From: Archangium lipolyticum
Lineage (GTDB): Bacteria; Myxococcota; Myxococcia; Myxococcales; Myxococcaceae
DNA length: 64,000 nucleotides
Reading direction: 5' to 3'
Assembly (NCBI RefSeq): GCF_024623785.1
Contig: NZ_JANKBZ010000003.1
Span: 1-64,000, forward strand
Translations under genes and position numbers: made by a program
Notes under the pieces: model-generated
Seen by the model: the letters and a program-made list of their open reading frames with translations, nothing else
Databases searched by the model: none
What the model was told of the DNA's origin: nothing
Shown: one piece after another, positions 61,685 through 64,000 of the stretch
Position numbering within the stretch: position 1 is the first letter of the stretch
Layout of the letters: every line of letters begins with the position of its first letter

Positions 61685-63876
61685 GCAGCAGCTACCGGTT
61701 GACCGGCCGCATCGAGGCCGGAGAGCTCGCCGATCTGTACGAGGCCGTCCTGGAGCCGGGTGGCTTCAAGTTCGTCATCAAGCTCTTCCACCCCAAGACG
61801 TCGGATCCCCGCTACGCCACCGTGCTGGCCCAGACGTACAGCGTCCTCAACCCGCTGGGCTCCGAGGGCGTCGTCCATGTCGTCGACATGGGCTTCGTGA
61901 AGGATCGGCTCGCCGTGGTGCGCGAGGCGGTGGATGGCTACACGCTCGGCACCGCGCTGCAGCGGCTCAACACCAAGGAGGTCCTCCTCCCTCCGGCCAT
62001 CGCGCTCCATCTGATCATCCAGATCCTCGAGGCCGTGGAGCGCGCCCACTCCGTGGGGGTCATCCACGGCGCCATCACCCCGGGCAACGTCCTGCTGTCG
62101 CGCGCGGGCCAGCCCCGGGTGGCCGACTTCGGGGCGCTCCGGGCGCTGCTGGAGGTGCCCCAGCTCAAGCGCGTCTTCGCCCACCGGGGCCGCGGCGCCT
62201 ACCGCGCCCCCGAGGTGGGCCGGGGCGATCACCCCGACGTCCTGGCCGACATCTATTCCATCGGCGCCATCGCCTACGAGCTGCTCACCCTGCGCGAGGC
62301 CATCGTGCCGGATGGGGGCGTCAGCACCCGCCGCGCCGGCCTGCCCCCGCCCAGCCGGCTGGATCGCCGCATCCACGCGCGGTTGGATCCGATCATCCTG
62401 CGCGCGCTGGAGGGCATGTCCTCGCGGCGGTTCCACTCGTGCGGCGAGTTCGCCAACGCGCTGCGCAACTTCCTCTCCACCAACGGAGGCGTGCCCGGCC
62501 CCGAGGAGCTGCGCCGCTTCGTCTCCGAGCTCTTCCCCAACGAGGTGTCCGTCGGGGCGCTCGGCCCGGTACCGTTCTCCGAGCGCTTCACGCTGACACC
62601 CATCTCCGGCGTGTCGCTGGCGCAGGTGAACGCGGACGCGCTGGAGAAGTCCGTGGTGGTGCGGCCCTCCTTCAGTCCGGCCCTCAGCGAGGTCGACACC
62701 ATGGAGGCCCCGCCCGCCTTCGAGGAGTACCAGCCCGAGCCCACCGTGGCGCCGGGGCCCGTGATGGCTCGCGGCGTCCTCGACTCCACCCACATCTTCG
62801 GGCTGTCGAAGGAGGGCGCCGCCGAGGTGACCCACTTCCCGCCGAAGTCCGAGACGGACCGTGGTGCCCCGGTGACGGAGCTCGAGGTGACCCGTGTCCC
62901 GGTGAAGGAGCCCGAGGCCACCCGGGTGGGGCCGAAGGAGGGGAGTGAGGCGGTGCGTCATGGCCCGCCAGGAGACGACGAGCAGACGTGGGTGGCGCCT
63001 CCGGGAGCGGCGCCGCCCAAGCCTCGCCGGGGGCCGGTGCTGCCCCAGGGCGCCGCGAAGGAGGGGACTCGGATTGTGAAGAACCCCCGCCTGCGCGTGG
63101 TGGAGGATCTCACCCGTCCCGAGCCCAAGCCCGAGGAGGGTGATGCGGAGGACCGGATCGACACCGCGAAGATGGAGCCCGAGCACACGGTGAGCCGCTC
63201 GCGGGTGTCCGAGGGCACGGTGACGCGGGCGCGCATCCCTCCGTCCCTGGTGCGAGGCCACTCCGAGAAGCCGCCAGCCGAGCCGGATCGCTCGTACATC
63301 CCCATGCCCCCGCCCACGTCGCCGGAGGTGAAGGCGGCGGTGTCCCAGCAGCGCCTGTTCACCGAGGAGCGCAACCTCCTGGCGGACGCACGGCGCCGGC
63401 GCCAGATGCTGGCCGTGGCGGGAGTCATCGCGCTGGTGGCGACGGTGTGCTTCGTCTTCGGGTTGTGGCGGTTCATGCAGAAGCCGCAGCTCGACACGGA
63501 CCCCAAGGTGTCCGCGGTCAGCGGCGCCGTGGAGCAGTACCTCCAGCAGCAGCCCTCGCCGCCTTCCTCGCCCTCGAAGTCCCGGACGCCGCCGGATCCC
63601 GTGGTGGTCTCCGGGTCCGGTGTGTCCGAGGACTCCCACAAGACGGGCATCGCGTATCTGTCGATCTCCGCCAACCTCCCGGCCCGTGCCTACGTCGATG
63701 GCGTCCGCGTGAAGCGCAACCTGCCGCTGGCGCGCTACCCGGTGCGGTCGGGAACCCGGGAGATCATCGTGGAGACGATCGGCACGCCGCGGCAGCGCGA
63801 GGCGTTCCAGGTGCGCCTGGAGCGCGGCGAGCACAAGAAGTTGGAGCAGCTCTTCCAGCACACCCCCAACCCCTGA
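61681..63876 (+). CDS. Transmembrane pseudokinase with PEGA domain
   Basis: The 731-residue protein has a Hanks-kinase fold (about 6-275) but key residues are changed. The Gly loop reads GRIEAGELADLYEA, and the catalytic loop HRD-x-K-x-x-N is replaced by VIHGAITPGNVLL, losing the catalytic Asp and Lys. VIKLF (Lys) and ADFGALR are kept. A long Pro/acidic region follows, one membrane helix (MLAVAGVIALVATVCFVFGL, near 580) and a C-terminal PEGA domain (AYLSISANLPARAYVDGVRV, LARYPVRSGTREIIVETIGT) outside. Such proteins probably act as scaffolds or signal through binding; nucleotide binding is not excluded. It is co-translated with the small zinc protein and followed by a response regulator. Confidence 0.85.
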   Translation: MSSSYRLTGRIEAGELADLYEAVLEPGGFKFVIKLFHPKTSDPRYATVLAQTYSVLNPLGSEGVVHVVDMGFVKDRLAVVREAVDGYTLGTALQRLNTKEVLLPPAIALHLIIQILEAVERAHSVGVIHGAITPGNVLLSRAGQPRVADFGALRALLEVPQLKRVFAHRGRGAYRAPEVGRGDHPDVLADIYSIGAIAYELLTLREAIVPDGGVSTRRAGLPPPSRLDRRIHARLDPIILRALEGMSSRRFHSCGEFANALRNFLSTNGGVPGPEELRRFVSELFPNEVSVGALGPVPFSERFTLTPISGVSLAQVNADALEKSVVVRPSFSPALSEVDTMEAPPAFEEYQPEPTVAPGPVMARGVLDSTHIFGLSKEGAAEVTHFPPKSETDRGAPVTELEVTRVPVKEPEATRVGPKEGSEAVRHGPPGDDEQTWVAPPGAAPPKPRRGPVLPQGAAKEGTRIVKNPRLRVVEDLTRPEPKPEEGDAEDRIDTAKMEPEHTVSRSRVSEGTVTRARIPPSLVRGHSEKPPAEPDRSYIPMPPPTSPEVKAAVSQQRLFTEERNLLADARRRRQMLAVAGVIALVATVCFVFGLWRFMQKPQLDTDPKVSAVSGAVEQYLQQQPSPPSSPSKSRTPPDPVVVSGSGVSEDSHKTGIAYLSISANLPARAYVDGVRVKRNLPLARYPVRSGTREIIVETIGTPRQREAFQVRLERGEHKKLEQLFQHTPNP

Positions 63877-63880
63877 CGCC

Positions 63881-64000
63881 ATGGACCGGACCCGCATCTT
63901 CGTCGTCGAGGATCAGCCGACCCTGCTGCGCAACCTCCTCAAGGTGCTCGGGACGTTCCCCGAGCTCGAGGTGGTGGGCAGCTCGCAGGACGGTGAGCAG
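63881..64000 (+). CDS. Response regulator, N-terminal part (cut by the window edge)
   Basis: Forty codons are visible: MDRTRIFVVEDQPTLLRNLL then KVLGTFPELEVVGSSQDGEQ. This is a receiver-domain start, with the acidic pair Glu-Asp after IFVV and the helix LLRNLLKVL. The style matches NarL/FixJ-type regulators. Only four bases separate it from the pseudokinase stop, so the two are probably in one operon. The phosphorylation Asp and the output domain lie beyond the edge. Confidence 0.85.
   Translation, partial: MDRTRIFVVEDQPTLLRNLLKVLGTFPELEVVGSSQDGEQ

Overview
The window looks like chromosomal DNA from a fruiting myxobacterium of the Cystobacterineae (Archangium/Cystobacter/Myxococcus relatives). 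The reasons are very high GC with strong third-position GC bias, many eukaryote-like Ser/Thr kinases and two-component proteins, many secreted proteins and lipoproteins of unknown function, a TIGR02269/DUF2380-type protein (a family described from Myxococcus), and a giant kinase-ATPase-histidine kinase fusion. I saw no rRNA, tRNA, CRISPR array or complete insertion sequence. Every gene-free gap is shorter than 300 bases.

Layout. 1-190: the tail of a probable transposase, a repeat fragment and a perfect 21-base palindrome. 187-5508: trifunctional Ser/Thr kinase/AAA ATPase/sensor histidine kinase. 5707-10530: small stress and metabolic genes, including a serine hydrolase divergent from a LysR regulator, and rarA. 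10689-12986: a candidate polymorphic toxin followed by two tandem paralogous candidate immunity genes. 13057-18983: a response regulator and histidine kinase, two cytochromes P450, a secreted protein and a small membrane protein, all on the plus strand. 19000-22682: a CreD-like membrane protein with a secreted partner, a stand-alone I9 inhibitor lipoprotein and an FMN-binding protein. The last is divergent from a MocR regulator (22777-24321) across a strong inverted repeat. 24242-34268: mostly single genes: membrane protein, GATase, aldo/keto reductase, endonuclease III, DUF642 lipoprotein, crotonase, M3 peptidase, truncated globin and SDR.

34294-39967 is a compact minus-strand operon of six genes, with four ATGA overlaps and one single-base gap. 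It encodes two TadE-like proteins, a TadG-like protein, a membrane-anchored protein, a tiny twin-CX3C protein and, last, a Flp-type pilin. A secreted protein gene follows. 40111-47820 holds a GuaB1-type GMP reductase with CBS domains, an ABC exporter pair, a zinc-ribbon protein and a TPR Ser/Thr kinase. 48293-53889 holds SppA, several zinc-ribbon proteins, two envelope proteins and a large inverted repeat that supplies the last codons of one gene. 54106-58458 has two coupled units: fur with a thioredoxin-like lipoprotein, and ftsB with a diguanylate cyclase and an RsmJ-like methyltransferase. 58551-59357 is a secreted protein with two headless pilin-like domains. The right end has a HAD 5'-nucleotidase with an intrinsic terminator. 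Divergent from it are a coiled-coil/zinc-ribbon protein, a PEGA-domain pseudokinase and the start of a response regulator.

Most product names rest on motifs I can see plus knowledge of the families; no database search was run. Where the longest frame starts upstream of a more convincing start codon, the start was moved and the reason is given.
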